From contig JALOAH010000051.1 in assembly GCA_023228865.1 (NCBI GenBank), positions 1 to 34,429 on the forward strand: a DNA stretch of 34,429 nt. Direction: 5' to 3'. The translations under genes were made by a program, and so were the position numbers. Every line of letters begins with the position of its first letter. Position 1 is the first letter of the stretch. Source of the stretch: Porticoccaceae bacterium (GTDB taxonomy: Bacteria > Pseudomonadota > Gammaproteobacteria > Pseudomonadales > Porticoccaceae). The notes beneath the pieces are model-generated. The model was not told where the DNA came from, searched no databases, and was given only the letters and a program-made list of their open reading frames with translations. Positions 1-6,453 of the stretch are shown in pieces.

Positions 1-185
1 CAAAACGCGCTCCTACGTGAAAAAAACACCAGATAACAGGGGAAACGGTCGCAGATTTCAAGCTGACGCACCTTGCCGAACCAGGCGGCGTCTCATCCCC
101 TTTGAAATGAAACCCCCTAAAAGCAGGGCCTACGGCCTGGCGCTGAGGCTACGCCATTAGAAGTACGCACGGACTTGTCTCACTT
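1..185. repeat. Left copy of terminal repeat, part of the origin region
   Basis: Bases 1-86 match 34065-34150 and bases 87-185 match 34331-34429 by eye with no mismatch. The left copy therefore lacks the 180 bases at 34151-34330. The last 99 bases of the window equal bases 87-185, which is what a circular molecule written with an overlap would give. Bases 1-86 then represent either a deletion variant of the origin or an assembly artefact. Confidence 0.9.
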
Positions 186-232
186 GCCATTATGGCTTCT
201 AGCGGCCTGATATACGCATGGACCTGTCTCAC
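162..232. repeat. Two iteron-like repeats at the 3' end of rep
   Basis: The unit GATATACGCATGGACYTGTC followed by TCAC occurs at 209-232. A variant (AGTACGCACGGACTTGTCTC, then AC) lies at 162-183. A further copy is at 34196-34219, and the 162-183 copy recurs at 34406-34427 in the terminal repeat. The 209-232 copy is inside the rep coding sequence. Repeats of this size beside a rep gene are typical Rep-binding iterons; binding is inferred. Confidence 0.6.
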
Positions 233-1529
233 TTTCGGCGGGCATGGGTTTACCCATTCGATACCATTTGGCGCGACTCATCCCCAGGGCTTCCCATGGC
301 TTTTGACGGCTCAGGGACTGGCTTTCGTAGGTTTCCCGGTCAACGGCCCCAGCTTTCCGCCTGCGCTCTGTCTCGCGCTTCCTGTGGCGTTCCTTGGCCA
401 TATCCTTGCTAATGATCGTCTTTAGCTGGCGTTGCTCGTCATCGGTGATCTGGAACAGGTTGATCAGGGTGTCGTTTCGAGGCGTGTAGAGTGGCGGAAC
501 CTTGCGCCCGTTGAACTCGACCGTTTCCCCGGCCTCGTTGGCTTTGGCCTTGCTGTAGAGCGTCATAAGCTCTTTGCTGCGGTAATTCCAACGGGGGTCC
601 AGCTCTCCAGCCAGGGCGGCCGCTTCGTGATACATCAGGCCGCTGTTGGTCGCTCCAGATAACAGCAAGAAGTTAAGACGCCAAAAGAGGTGGTGCATTC
701 GCTCGCCTTCCTTCACGCCGCCGCGTAGATCTGCCAGGCGCCGTATATCCTCCAAGCGGTCCCATGCCAGTTGACGGCCGGAAAAGCCTTTCAGGTGGCC
801 AGGGCGGCCGCCAGGGAGCAAGGTAAGTTGCTGCCGGTCGCGCCTCTGCTTCTGCTGGGTTTCTATGTCCCATCGAGCCACCGGCAACAGCATTTCGCAA
901 AGGTACTCGAAGTTGTAGCGGATCGGCTCGCCCTGTTCCTCCAGAACGTGAACAACGCGGCAGACGTTGCCGCTCTTGGTGTTGACGGTATTCACCAGGC
1001 GCAGCACTCGACTGGCGTCCTTGGCGGCCGGATCGGCGCCCAGCTCGGCCAGCTTATCGACCAGGTGACGTTGGCAGGCGTTCCAGCGGGGCAAGGCTTG
1101 TCGGGGAATGGTTCCATCGAGCAACCATTTCAGTTGCAGCCCTCGGCCGGAATAGACCATTAGGGAAGGATGGGGGAGCCCTTCGGACTGACAAAAGTAA
1201 GTCACTGCCGCCGCAAGCTCCTCTGGCGTCCTTCCTTGTGCCCAGGGCATCCGGTAGGTATCCAGGTCGATGAAAAGCAAGCCAATGCGCAGCAGGTTGA
1301 CCACTCGCCGGTTGGGCCGCATGAACTCGGCTTGTGTTAGCCAGGTGTCCCGAGTCTGGTCCACCAGGTTCAACACTGTGGCCATGTCAGTAAGAGGATA
1401 GGAACTCTGACGCTTGTTGCCTTCCCACTGGGTCAGCAAGGAGAAATAACCACGCCGGTTAGCGTCGTGGTAGGTGTTGGCTTCCTGCGTCTGGTCGAAT
1501 AACGCCAATTGTGCTGAATGTAGTGTCAC
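180..1529 (-). CDS. rep: Plasmid replication initiation protein with primase-like fold
   Basis: Starts replication of the plasmid. The N-terminal half looks like an archaeo-eukaryotic primase-type Rep: an acidic FIDLDTY strand about 90 residues in, then YSGRGLQLKW, then DASRVLRLVNTVNTKSG, the usual order in this family. A basic linker with KERHRKRETERRRK follows. The C-terminus carries a helix-turn-helix-like PWEALGMSRAKWYR. The frame stays open up to a GTG at 1556, but a -10-like TATTAT lies at 1564-1569, so that start would leave almost no leader. GTG at 1529 has GGGGA four bases upstream and is preferred. Iteron-like DNA overlaps the end of the gene. I do not recognise the incompatibility group. 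Confidence 0.85.
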   Translation of the reverse strand: MTLHSAQLALFDQTQEANTYHDANRRGYFSLLTQWEGNKRQSSYPLTDMATVLNLVDQTRDTWLTQAEFMRPNRRVVNLLRIGLLFIDLDTYRMPWAQGRTPEELAAAVTYFCQSEGLPHPSLMVYSGRGLQLKWLLDGTIPRQALPRWNACQRHLVDKLAELGADPAAKDASRVLRLVNTVNTKSGNVCRVVHVLEEQGEPIRYNFEYLCEMLLPVARWDIETQQKQRRDRQQLTLLPGGRPGHLKGFSGRQLAWDRLEDIRRLADLRGGVKEGERMHHLFWRLNFLLLSGATNSGLMYHEAAALAGELDPRWNYRSKELMTLYSKAKANEAGETVEFNGRKVPPLYTPRNDTLINLFQITDDEQRQLKTIISKDMAKERHRKRETERRRKAGAVDRETYESQSLSRQKPWEALGMSRAKWYRMGKPMPAESETGPCVYQAARSHNGK

Positions 1530-1563
1530 ATTATCCCCACTTGATCCGTGGGACACCGACGCT

Positions 1564-1569
1564 ATAATA
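1564..1569 (-). promoter_or_regulatory. Possible rep -10 element with iteron-like operator
   Basis: On the minus strand TATTAT lies about 35 bases before the preferred rep start. Just upstream is GGGACACATGCGTC, which partly resembles the inverted iteron sequence and could let Rep control itself. No good -35 was found, so this is tentative. Confidence 0.35.
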
Positions 1570-1608
1570 GACGCATGTGTCCCTTCCCTTGCCTTTGAAG
1601 GTCACACC

Positions 1609-1694
1609 GTTAGAGGCCCGCCAAAGCTGCTAACGCTATAACCACTTGATCGCCCTGATTGCTAACCGCCCGCCAAGTTGGTTAGCATCAGGGC
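1609..1694. other. Two stem-loops with the same loop sequence upstream of rep
   Basis: The first is GTTAG (1609-1613) with CTAAC (1630-1634). The second is a long stem, 1652-1667 with 1680-1694, with one bulged T and about 15 pairs. Both expose CCCGCCAA in the loop. The second is followed on the plus strand by GTTTGCTTTTC, so it could also act as a weak terminator. On the minus strand it lies between higA and rep. A countertranscript RNA, attenuator or protein site controlling rep are all possible. Confidence 0.5.
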
Positions 1695-1704
1695 GTTTGC
1701 TTTT

Positions 1705-2016
1705 CTAGGCCGCCGCCATCTTCATCAGCGGCATGATTCCGTCTAGCCTTTCCTTTCGTTCTTCACTGTGCAGCGCATCCCAAAGATCCACCGCCTGTTG
1801 TAGCTCCAGCCAATAATCAGGGCCTGTGCCAAAGACCTTTCCGAGAATCAACGCCGTATCGATGGTAACGCGGGCCTTGCCTTTGCAAAGCAGGTTGACG
1901 TGCTTCCGGGTCCATCCGGCATGGCTTGCCAGCTCCTTTTGGGTGATGCTGTTCGGCTGCATGAACTGAGCCTCCAGGATTTGCCCTGGTGCCTGCGGCT
2001 TTCGCTTCATGTTCAT
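1705..2016 (-). CDS. HigA-like antitoxin / XRE-family regulator, no toxin partner seen
   Basis: This 103-residue protein has an Xre-type helix-turn-helix (ITQKELASHAGWTRKHVNLL, about residues 24-43) and the conserved GTGPDYWLELQQAVDLW tail of the HigA/VapI antidote family. HigA normally binds and neutralises the HigB mRNA-cutting toxin and represses the operon. No HigB-sized ORF lies before or after it, so it is an orphan regulator or a remnant of a toxin-antitoxin pair. The ATG at 2016 has GGAGG seven bases upstream. The gene has a near-consensus promoter overlapped by a copy of the plasmid's bipartite operator. Confidence 0.8.
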   Translation of the reverse strand: MNMKRKPQAPGQILEAQFMQPNSITQKELASHAGWTRKHVNLLCKGKARVTIDTALILGKVFGTGPDYWLELQQAVDLWDALHSEERKERLDGIMPLMKMAAA

Positions 2017-2060
2017 GGTGTCACCTCCAGGCTATTGCCGTTTGCCGTTTGTTCCTCGAC

Positions 2061-2104
2061 AGTGTAACCAACTGGGTAAACCTGTCAAGATTATATATTT
2101 TGAT
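2061..2104 (-). promoter_or_regulatory. Promoter of the higA-like gene with overlapping bipartite operator
   Basis: On the minus strand TTGACA (2083-2088) and TACACT (2061-2066) are 16 bases apart. The -35 overlaps GTCAAGA (2084-2090) and TTTTGAT (2098-2104), separated by 7 bases. This is the same arrangement as the operators at 6507, 15297 and 31779. Confidence 0.6.
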
Positions 2105-2107
2105 CGT

Positions 2108-2197
2108 GAGCCGCCGAACCGGCGCAAACTAAGCGGAGCGAAGCGAAGACAGTTTGTGTTGGGGCGGTGGCCACCAAACCCCGTAGGGGTGCGGTAG
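2108..2197 (+). repeat. 90-bp inverted repeat, copy A
   Basis: The reverse complement of 2108-2197 matches 29074-29163 with a single mismatch, in the centre of CCCCGTAGGGG. The element contains GCGGAGCGAAGCGAAG and a short hairpin (CCCC..GGGG). It has no ORF. Its two copies split the plasmid into a transfer half and a replication/partition half. Confidence 0.95.
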
Positions 2198-2277
2198 CTC
2201 ATTAACCTGGCTCAGAATCGTATGGCTCATTAACTTGGTTCATTGACTTACAAAACCCCTCTGTTAGACTTGGCTCA
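2197..2277 (+). promoter_or_regulatory. csrA promoter with direct repeats
   Basis: TTGACT (2243-2248) and TAGACT (2265-2270) are 16 bases apart. Upstream, GCTCATTAACCTGGCTCA (2197-2214) and GCTCATTAACTTGGTTCA (2225-2242) are direct repeats 28 bases apart. A partial third copy (ACTTGGCTCA, 2268-2277) overlaps the -10. Such spacing suggests a regulator stacking on one face of the DNA. Confidence 0.5.
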
Positions 2278-2333
2278 GTTACCTATACCTAAATAGGCCA
2301 ACTTAAAACACACTTACTTAAAGGGAATTAGAA

Positions 2334-2516
2334 ATGCTGATCTTGACTCGCCGTGTTGGCGAAACATTGATGGTTGATGATGACGTAACCGTAACCGTCT
2401 TGGGCGTGAAGGGTAATCAGGTTCGGATCGGAGTGAACGCGCCGAAGGATACGCCTGTTCACCGAGAGGAGATTTACCGCCGTATTCAGCGGGAAGAGCT
2501 GGCCGAGGAGGATTAA
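2334..2516 (+). CDS. csrA: CsrA/RsmA carbon storage regulator homologue
   Basis: A 60-residue RNA-binding dimer that controls translation and stability of mRNAs by binding GGA motifs near ribosome sites. The sequence is a full-length Csr[13 protein letters not shown] at the start, [19 protein letters not shown] in the middle and [11 protein letters not shown] near the end, which keeps the RNA-contacting Leu4 and the Arg of VHREE. From memory it is close to chromosomal CsrA of gammaproteobacteria. An AAGGGA ribosome site precedes the ATG. It is the first gene of a run of overlapping plus-strand genes. A plasmid copy could reset host CsrA networks or regulate plasmid mRNAs. Confidence 0.95.
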   Translation: MLILTRRVGETLMVDDDVTVTVLGVKGNQVRIGVNAPKDTPVHREEIYRRIQREELAEED

Positions 2517-2518
2517 GC

Positions 2519-2614
2519 GTGGCTGGAATCCCTAAGAAAAATACTGAACAGGGAGGAATCGGAAGAAATGAAAGGGTGAGGTTCGCCCCGGTGGGGAGGT
2601 TTAAGCATGACTGA
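2519..2614 (+). CDS. Possible 31-residue peptide between csrA and the exonuclease
   Basis: A GTG start follows GGAGG at the end of csrA by seven bases. The frame runs 31 codons and ends eight bases inside the next gene, which fits translational coupling. The peptide is basic (IPKKNTEQGGIGRNERVRF) with no known motif. It may only be a leader, and coding is not proven. Confidence 0.35.
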   Translation: MAGIPKKNTEQGGIGRNERVRFAPVGRFKHD

Positions 2615-3449
2615 CGACCTGGAAAAACTGAGACAAGACGCCATAGAAGCGGATCGGTGTTTCTCAAAGTCCCGCCTCCGGGATGAGTTCCGCATGAAAC
2701 CGAAACCGGACGCCGAGCCGGTGAAGTTCTATAAAAACGACTTTGGGAAATCGTTTGGCGTCTACCGGATCGCGGACTGCGTTCCTATGCGCCAGGTTAA
2801 AGCCACCAGGTCCGAAAAACAGAAAGCCGCCGCCCAGCGCCTCGCCGCTATGGCGAAGCTGGACAGCAAAGCAGCGAAGGCCGGGAAGGTGGCCGCCGAT
2901 TGGTTGGCAGACCAGTCCCTGATTCTCGATACCGAAACCACCGGATTAGGCGAAGACGCCCAGGTAATTGAGATTGCTATCTGCGATATATGGGGAACGG
3001 TCCTGGTCGATCAGCGCGTTCGGCCTAGCGTCCCCATCGATCCGGCCGCTACCGAAGTCCACGGTATCACCCTGGACGATCTGGCGGACTGCCCGACATG
3101 GCCCGAGGTTATCGACTCGATCAAAGAGCTGCTGACGGGTAGGACCGTTGTCATTTTCAATTCTGGATTCGATATGGCCATGCTGCGCAATACCTGCCGC
3201 GCCTTCGCAGTGGATGACAGTTGGCTTAATACCCTGAACGTCAAATGTGCTATGGATCTGGCCGTGCAGGCGTTCGGATCTACGAACCGACACGGCACCA
3301 TTTCGCTTGCCAATGCCACCCATGAAGCGGGTGTGTCGTGGCCAGGCGAAGCGCACAGCGCGAAGGTGGACGCCCTGGTAACTTTGGACCTGGTAGCGGC
3401 GATTTATCGCTGTTACCTCGATCCTATGGCTGAGTTGAAAGCATTATGA
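2607..3449 (+). CDS. DnaQ-like DEDD 3'-5' exonuclease
   Basis: Predicted to remove nucleotides from DNA or RNA 3' ends. The catalytic domain fills residues about 103-270: ExoI DTETTG (108-113), VHGIT (151-155), ExoII FNSGFD (Asp189) and ExoIII HSAKVD (His250, Asp255), so it is of the DEDDh type. The first 100 residues are basic, contain KFYKNDFGKSFGVYRIADC, and have no match I know. GGGGAGG lies eight bases before the ATG. Its stop overlaps the next gene. Repair or trimming of transferred single-stranded DNA, or RNA turnover alongside CsrA, are possible roles. Confidence 0.85.
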   Translation: MTDDLEKLRQDAIEADRCFSKSRLRDEFRMKPKPDAEPVKFYKNDFGKSFGVYRIADCVPMRQVKATRSEKQKAAAQRLAAMAKLDSKAAKAGKVAADWLADQSLILDTETTGLGEDAQVIEIAICDIWGTVLVDQRVRPSVPIDPAATEVHGITLDDLADCPTWPEVIDSIKELLTGRTVVIFNSGFDMAMLRNTCRAFAVDDSWLNTLNVKCAMDLAVQAFGSTNRHGTISLANATHEAGVSWPGEAHSAKVDALVTLDLVAAIYRCYLDPMAELKAL

Positions 3450-3655
3450 CCCTTGAAGACGATATGGATAGATACGCCAGGGAAGGGGTGGCGATAAACG
3501 CGGCTGGCTTCATGGCGGCCAGGAAAGGCGAACCACGGGAAGCAAATCCCTATAACCCCGATCATTGGGACGGCCAGACCTGGTTGGATGGCTGGAGCGA
3601 TGGCCAGCTTGTGACCGTAGTTGATCCGGTTTATGAGGTGGTCGATTGGGGATGA
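3446..3655 (+). CDS. Small protein resembling the Rmf/CrpP family
   Basis: This 69-residue protein contains GFMAARKGEPREANPYNPD followed by WLDGWSDG. That recalls ribosome modulation factor and the related CrpP proteins of mobile elements (G..A...G.....NPY, then W..GW). Rmf pairs stationary-phase ribosomes; the function of CrpP homologues is disputed. The ATG overlaps the exonuclease stop (ATGA), and its own stop overlaps the recombinase start (ATGA), so all three are translated as one block. The assignment rests only on the short motif. Confidence 0.6.
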   Translation: MTLEDDMDRYAREGVAINAAGFMAARKGEPREANPYNPDHWDGQTWLDGWSDGQLVTVVDPVYEVVDWG

Positions 3656-4284
3656 AAGTTGCCAGGGTATACCAGCGAGTAAGCACCAAGGAACAGGATC
3701 TGACACGCCAGGCCGCCATTGTTGAGGAAGCAAAGGCCGCTGGCTTTTATGTCGCTGCCGTCTATCGAGAAAAAGCATCAGGCGCGAAGGCCGACCGGCC
3801 CGAGCTGCTGCGCATGATCGAGGAGCTGCAACCTGGTGAAGTGGTTATATCCGAAAAGATGGACCGCATCAGCCGGTTGCCACTTGAAGACGCGGAAAAG
3901 CTCATCGGTGCAATCAAGGCCAAAGGGGCCAGGCTGGCCGTTCCTGGTGTAGTCGATCTGTCCGACCTGGTGGAAGACTCCACGGGAGTGACCCGTATCG
4001 TCCTGGAAGCCGTCCAGGACATGCTTTTAAAGGTCGCTCTGCAAACTGCCCGCGATGACTACGAAGACCGCCGTAAACGGCAACAGCAGGGCATCGAGCA
4101 AGCGAAAAAGGACAATCGATTTACCGGCAGACGTGCAGACAAGAAATTGCATGAAAGGATCGTTGCTCTACGCACCAGGGGCGAGTCGGTAGCCGATACG
4201 GCATACCTTGCGGGGTGCAGTACATCGACCGTGAAAAGGGTATGGGCGGCACACCAGGCCGCCGAGGAATTGAAAGAGGAGTAA
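3652..4284 (+). CDS. Serine recombinase (resolvase/invertase family)
   Basis: Cuts and rejoins DNA at specific sites through a serine-DNA link. The N-terminus reads ARVYQRVSTKEQDLTRQ with the catalytic Ser at residue 11 of the preferred ATG. GAKADRPELLRMIEEL and SEKMDRISRL are the usual downstream motifs. A C-terminal helix-turn-helix (SVADTAYLAGCSTSTVKRVW) binds the site. The length of 210 residues suits a small resolvase. A TTG two codons upstream could also start it, but the ATGA overlap favours 3652. Likely roles are dimer resolution or, with the 90-bp inverted repeat, inversion. Its stop abuts the stop of the opposing gene. Confidence 0.9.
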   Translation: MKVARVYQRVSTKEQDLTRQAAIVEEAKAAGFYVAAVYREKASGAKADRPELLRMIEELQPGEVVISEKMDRISRLPLEDAEKLIGAIKAKGARLAVPGVVDLSDLVEDSTGVTRIVLEAVQDMLLKVALQTARDDYEDRRKRQQQGIEQAKKDNRFTGRRADKKLHERIVALRTRGESVADTAYLAGCSTSTVKRVWAAHQAAEELKEE

Positions 4285-5343
4285 TCAGCGTTCCAGGTCG
4301 TTGCCCTGGTCCCTGCTTTCCAGAATGCGGGGAGCGGTGTTCTCGCGGCCGTGTTCCAGGTTGTCGGCTATGCGGTCGCGGACGTTATCCAGGAAGCGGT
4401 CGCGGTTGTCGGGGTCGGGGATCTGCTCCAGAGCAAATTTACCGGCAACCGCCTGGACGGCCGCCGCCTCCTCGATGGCCTTATCGTTGGGGTACTGCTC
4501 CAGTAGATCCTTGCTCGAAAGCTGCTTGAAGGCTTCGGCCTTCTCCTGGTGAGGGCCACGTTTCACGCTTGGGCTTTCTGCCGTCGCTTCGCCAGTTGTT
4601 CTTTCATCCACTGTCCAGCCTGCCGACTCTCTTGCCGCAGTGATTCGATCTCGGATTGCGTCAACCGTTGGTGCTGCTCTGAGGTGTCCAGCTTCGCCTT
4701 GGGTGAGCTGTTCGATTGGGTAGCCAAATTCATTCCTCCAATAGTCATTCATCGCCTGGCCGTGCTTGCGCTCGATGTCAGCCAGCATTTTAGGCTTTAC
4801 AGCCATGTCCAGGGCGCCAGGGTGGGCAGTCATAACAGCAGCGCCTAACACTTGGCCGCCTCTGTTCTCGATGTAGCCGCGCAAGCTGGCAATGGTTCCG
4901 CCCATGGTTAAAGTGTCGTCCACCAGGACATAAGGCTGGCCCCGTTCCACTTCACCGTCAAAAGTTGGATTCATCGCCAGGCGGTGGTCCGCCCCTTTAT
5001 TGGTTCGTCCTACCTTCTCAGCCTGTACGATATTATATTCCACCTCCAGCCCCAGGCGGTCCCCCAGGACTTCGGCAGCGGCCAGCGGGATTTTATTATT
5101 GCCTGCCGACTCTCGGGCCAGCACCGGCACAATCTTGGCCGGTTGATCGCCTACCATAGACCGGATGGCGTCCAGCGTCCCAGGGCGCACCAGGCGTTCG
5201 GCCATAGCCAGCGCGGCACCCCAGTCGCCACCTTTGGCGGCCTGATACTCCGGTTCTTTCTCCAGTTCCTTGAGGTCGCCGTTTCGGATGACTGGGGGAA
5301 AGTCATTCCATGGAGCCCGTTCCGCTCGTTTGCTCTCACTCAT
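4285..5343 (-). CDS. Phosphoribosyltransferase-domain protein with shared C-terminal module
   Basis: Residues about 50-190 look like a type I phosphoribosyltransferase: VPVLARESAGNNKIPLAAA forms the first loop, and YVLVDDTLTMGGT (138-150) is the PRPP-binding loop. The substrate base cannot be told. Residues about 296-352 (VQAVAGKF...NRDRFLDNVRDRIADN...NDLER) match the C-termini of the TraC-like primase and ArdC on this plasmid, which suggests a common export or docking tag. The ATG at 5343 follows AGGTGG and lies ten bases after the small HTH-like gene. It is last in its operon and ends directly against the recombinase gene, with no room for a terminator. Confidence 0.8.
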   Translation of the reverse strand: MSESKRAERAPWNDFPPVIRNGDLKELEKEPEYQAAKGGDWGAALAMAERLVRPGTLDAIRSMVGDQPAKIVPVLARESAGNNKIPLAAAEVLGDRLGLEVEYNIVQAEKVGRTNKGADHRLAMNPTFDGEVERGQPYVLVDDTLTMGGTIASLRGYIENRGGQVLGAAVMTAHPGALDMAVKPKMLADIERKHGQAMNDYWRNEFGYPIEQLTQGEAGHLRAAPTVDAIRDRITAARESAGWTVDERTTGEATAESPSVKRGPHQEKAEAFKQLSSKDLLEQYPNDKAIEEAAAVQAVAGKFALEQIPDPDNRDRFLDNVRDRIADNLEHGRENTAPRILESRDQGNDLER

Positions 5344-5352
5344 GCCGCCACC

Positions 5353-5676
5353 TTACAAACCAGGAACGCGGACCTTGCCCGCAATCTCTAGGGCCTTAGC
5401 CTCGCTTATGCCTTGCTCCAGGAGTAGGGCAGGAACGACAGTGGCCAGCATGTAATTGACCACACGGGCGCTCGGTGCCTTCCCTTCTCGCTCCCATTCC
5501 GTGATCCGGGAGTGGGTCAACTTCATATCCAAGGCGGCGTTCAACGTCTCCAGGGCCTCGGTCAGCGAGTCAGAACGGGTAACGATCGCTCGCCAGGTAC
5601 TGACCAGGTTAGGGGATTCCGGCTTAACCGTGGGGGGCTTGCCCACTCGGCGTTTTGTCTGCTCTGCTGCTTTCAA
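5353..5676 (-). CDS. Small HTH-type DNA-binding protein, possible plasmid regulator
   Basis: The centre, ALETLNAALDMKLTHSRITE, then WEREGKAPSARVVNYML, has the look of a helix-turn-helix with a DNA-recognition helix (HSRITEWE). The head is basic (KRRVGKPPTVKP). The frame is open from a GTG at 5685, but AGAGGTG lies six bases before a TTG at 5676, so the TTG is the better start and gives 107 residues. It sits just upstream of the phosphoribosyltransferase gene. It is a candidate for the unknown repressor of the bipartite operators, since no other KorA-like gene is obvious. That is inference. Confidence 0.65.
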   Translation of the reverse strand: MKAAEQTKRRVGKPPTVKPESPNLVSTWRAIVTRSDSLTEALETLNAALDMKLTHSRITEWEREGKAPSARVVNYMLATVVPALLLEQGISEAKALEIAGKVRVPGL

Positions 5677-5743
5677 TAGATTCACCTCTATGTCAGTGGC
5701 ATAATAATTAAAGCCGTAGTCCTCTTAGTCGAAGGGACGGCAC

Positions 5744-5776
5744 GGCCCCGGCAAGGCGTGGTGGCCTACCGGGGCC
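5744..5776 (-). terminator. Hairpin between small genes, partial terminator or processing site
   Basis: GGCCCCGG (5744-5751) and CCGGGGCC (5769-5776) form a perfect 8-bp stem just after the 45-residue gene. No T-run follows on either strand, so it may be an mRNA stability hairpin or a weak terminator within the minus-strand operon. Next to it is a copy of the leader words CCCTTCGACTAAGAGGA. Confidence 0.5.
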
Positions 5777-5782
5777 AACCCT

Positions 5783-5920
5783 TTACGCTGCTTCCTTGCG
5801 CTTTCTGATCGCTCGAAGCTCGCGCATCAGCCTACCAAAGTCCTTCCCTGACATGCTGCCCAGCGTGACGCTCTGGCCGCTCTGGAAGGCTCCCAATACC
5901 TGTATTGTCTGATTGCTCAT
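5783..5920 (-). CDS. 45-residue protein of unknown function
   Basis: ATG at 5920 is preceded by GGAGGGATAACCG, a strong ribosome site, and the frame ends at TAA (5783-5785). The product starts SNQTIQVLGAFQSGQSVTLG and has a basic C-terminus (LMRELRAIRKRKEAA). No family is recognised. It lies 19 bases after the 85-residue gene and before a strong hairpin, so the two are probably co-transcribed from the shared-leader promoter. Confidence 0.6.
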   Translation of the reverse strand: MSNQTIQVLGAFQSGQSVTLGSMSGKDFGRLMRELRAIRKRKEAA

Positions 5921-5939
5921 CGGTTATCCCTCCAGGTGG

Positions 5940-6197
5940 TTACGCTTTGCCAATGAAGTGCTGGCAAAGACTGGCGAACAGCTCCGCGTAAGACTCCGAA
6001 TAGAGATCCGCGACCGGGAACTGGCGCCCCTGGATGCCTTCCGATTTTTCTTCCTTCAAGGTTCCGATAACAGACCAGAACTTGGGTGTTTCACCCGCTG
6101 CCATGGTCCGGGAATGACAATCGGAAACCGGCTGAACCTCGAAGGTTTCAAAGTCGGTCAACTGTGATACGTCATTGAAATAAAACAAACTTTGCAT
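5940..6197 (-). CDS. 85-residue protein of unknown function behind the shared leader
   Basis: The ATG at 6197 has AGAGGA seven bases upstream, within the conserved leader shared with the klcA and Cys-rich genes. The product is acidic to neutral and soluble (FYFNDVSQLTDFETFEVQPV..., PKFWSVIGTLKEEKSEG), with no membrane segment or known motif. By analogy with klcA under the same promoter type it could be an early-expressed protein acting in the recipient; this is inference only. Confidence 0.65.
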   Translation of the reverse strand: MQSLFYFNDVSQLTDFETFEVQPVSDCHSRTMAAGETPKFWSVIGTLKEEKSEGIQGRQFPVADLYSESYAELFASLCQHFIGKA

Positions 6198-6203
6198 GGT
6201 GTA

Positions 6204-6300
6204 ATCCTCTTAGTCGAAGGGACAAAATCCGCGCCGGACTAAGTGGTGGTGCCCGCTGCGGATAGGGTTAATATAATACAGCAACGGTATGAAATCAACA
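6204..6300 (-). promoter_or_regulatory. Shared promoter-leader element, copy 1
   Basis: On the minus strand TTGATT (6293-6298) and TATATT (6270-6275) are 17 bases apart. The leader then holds the conserved stretch CCGCAGCGGGCACCACCACT, TAGTCCGG and CCCTTCGACTAAGAGGA before the start codon. Copies 2 and 3 are at 32128-32222 and 33866-33952. The palindrome arms are degenerate here (GATTTCAT and CCTATC). The 16-bp palindrome at 6303-6318 lies directly upstream of the -35. Confidence 0.75.
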
Positions 6301-6302
6301 AA

Positions 6303-6318
6303 TTTCGTGCGCACGAAA
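6303..6318. promoter_or_regulatory. 16-bp palindrome, copy 1 (putative ParB/KorB site)
   Basis: TTTCGTGCGCACGAAA is a perfect palindrome. Further copies are at 13949, 25669, 28090 and 31821. The distribution across the plasmid and beside parA resembles KorB operators/parS of IncP-1 plasmids, which ParB-type proteins bind. Confidence 0.7.
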
Positions 6319-6432
6319 AAAAATACCCAGCCAAAACCGCTCCTGGTGTCGTCCATCTGGAACCAACCCGACAATCAAAAATCGCCATGAAAAGCGCATA
6401 ATAAGCGTATTTTCCAGGAGAATGCGCGCTCC

Positions 6433-6453
6433 ACTGATTTACATCAGTTTTTT
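6433..6453 (+). terminator. Small terminator-like hairpin
   Basis: ACTGAT (6433-6438) and ATCAGT (6443-6448) with loop TTAC are followed by five further T residues. It lies between the divergent promoters and may insulate the T4SS operon, or be fortuitous. The rest of 6319-6432 shows nothing clear. Confidence 0.4.

Noticed and set aside
1531..1539. DnaA box (TTATCCCCA)
   Set aside because: A single imperfect match inside the rep start region, not clustered with others and not in the presumed origin.
2519..2695. Minus-strand ORFs opposite csrA and the exonuclease
   Set aside because: They have no ribosome site and no family features, and lie opposite clear genes.
3446..3655. Calling the Rmf-like protein a ciprofloxacin resistance gene (crpP)
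   Set aside because: Only a short motif is shared, and the resistance role of CrpP homologues is disputed.
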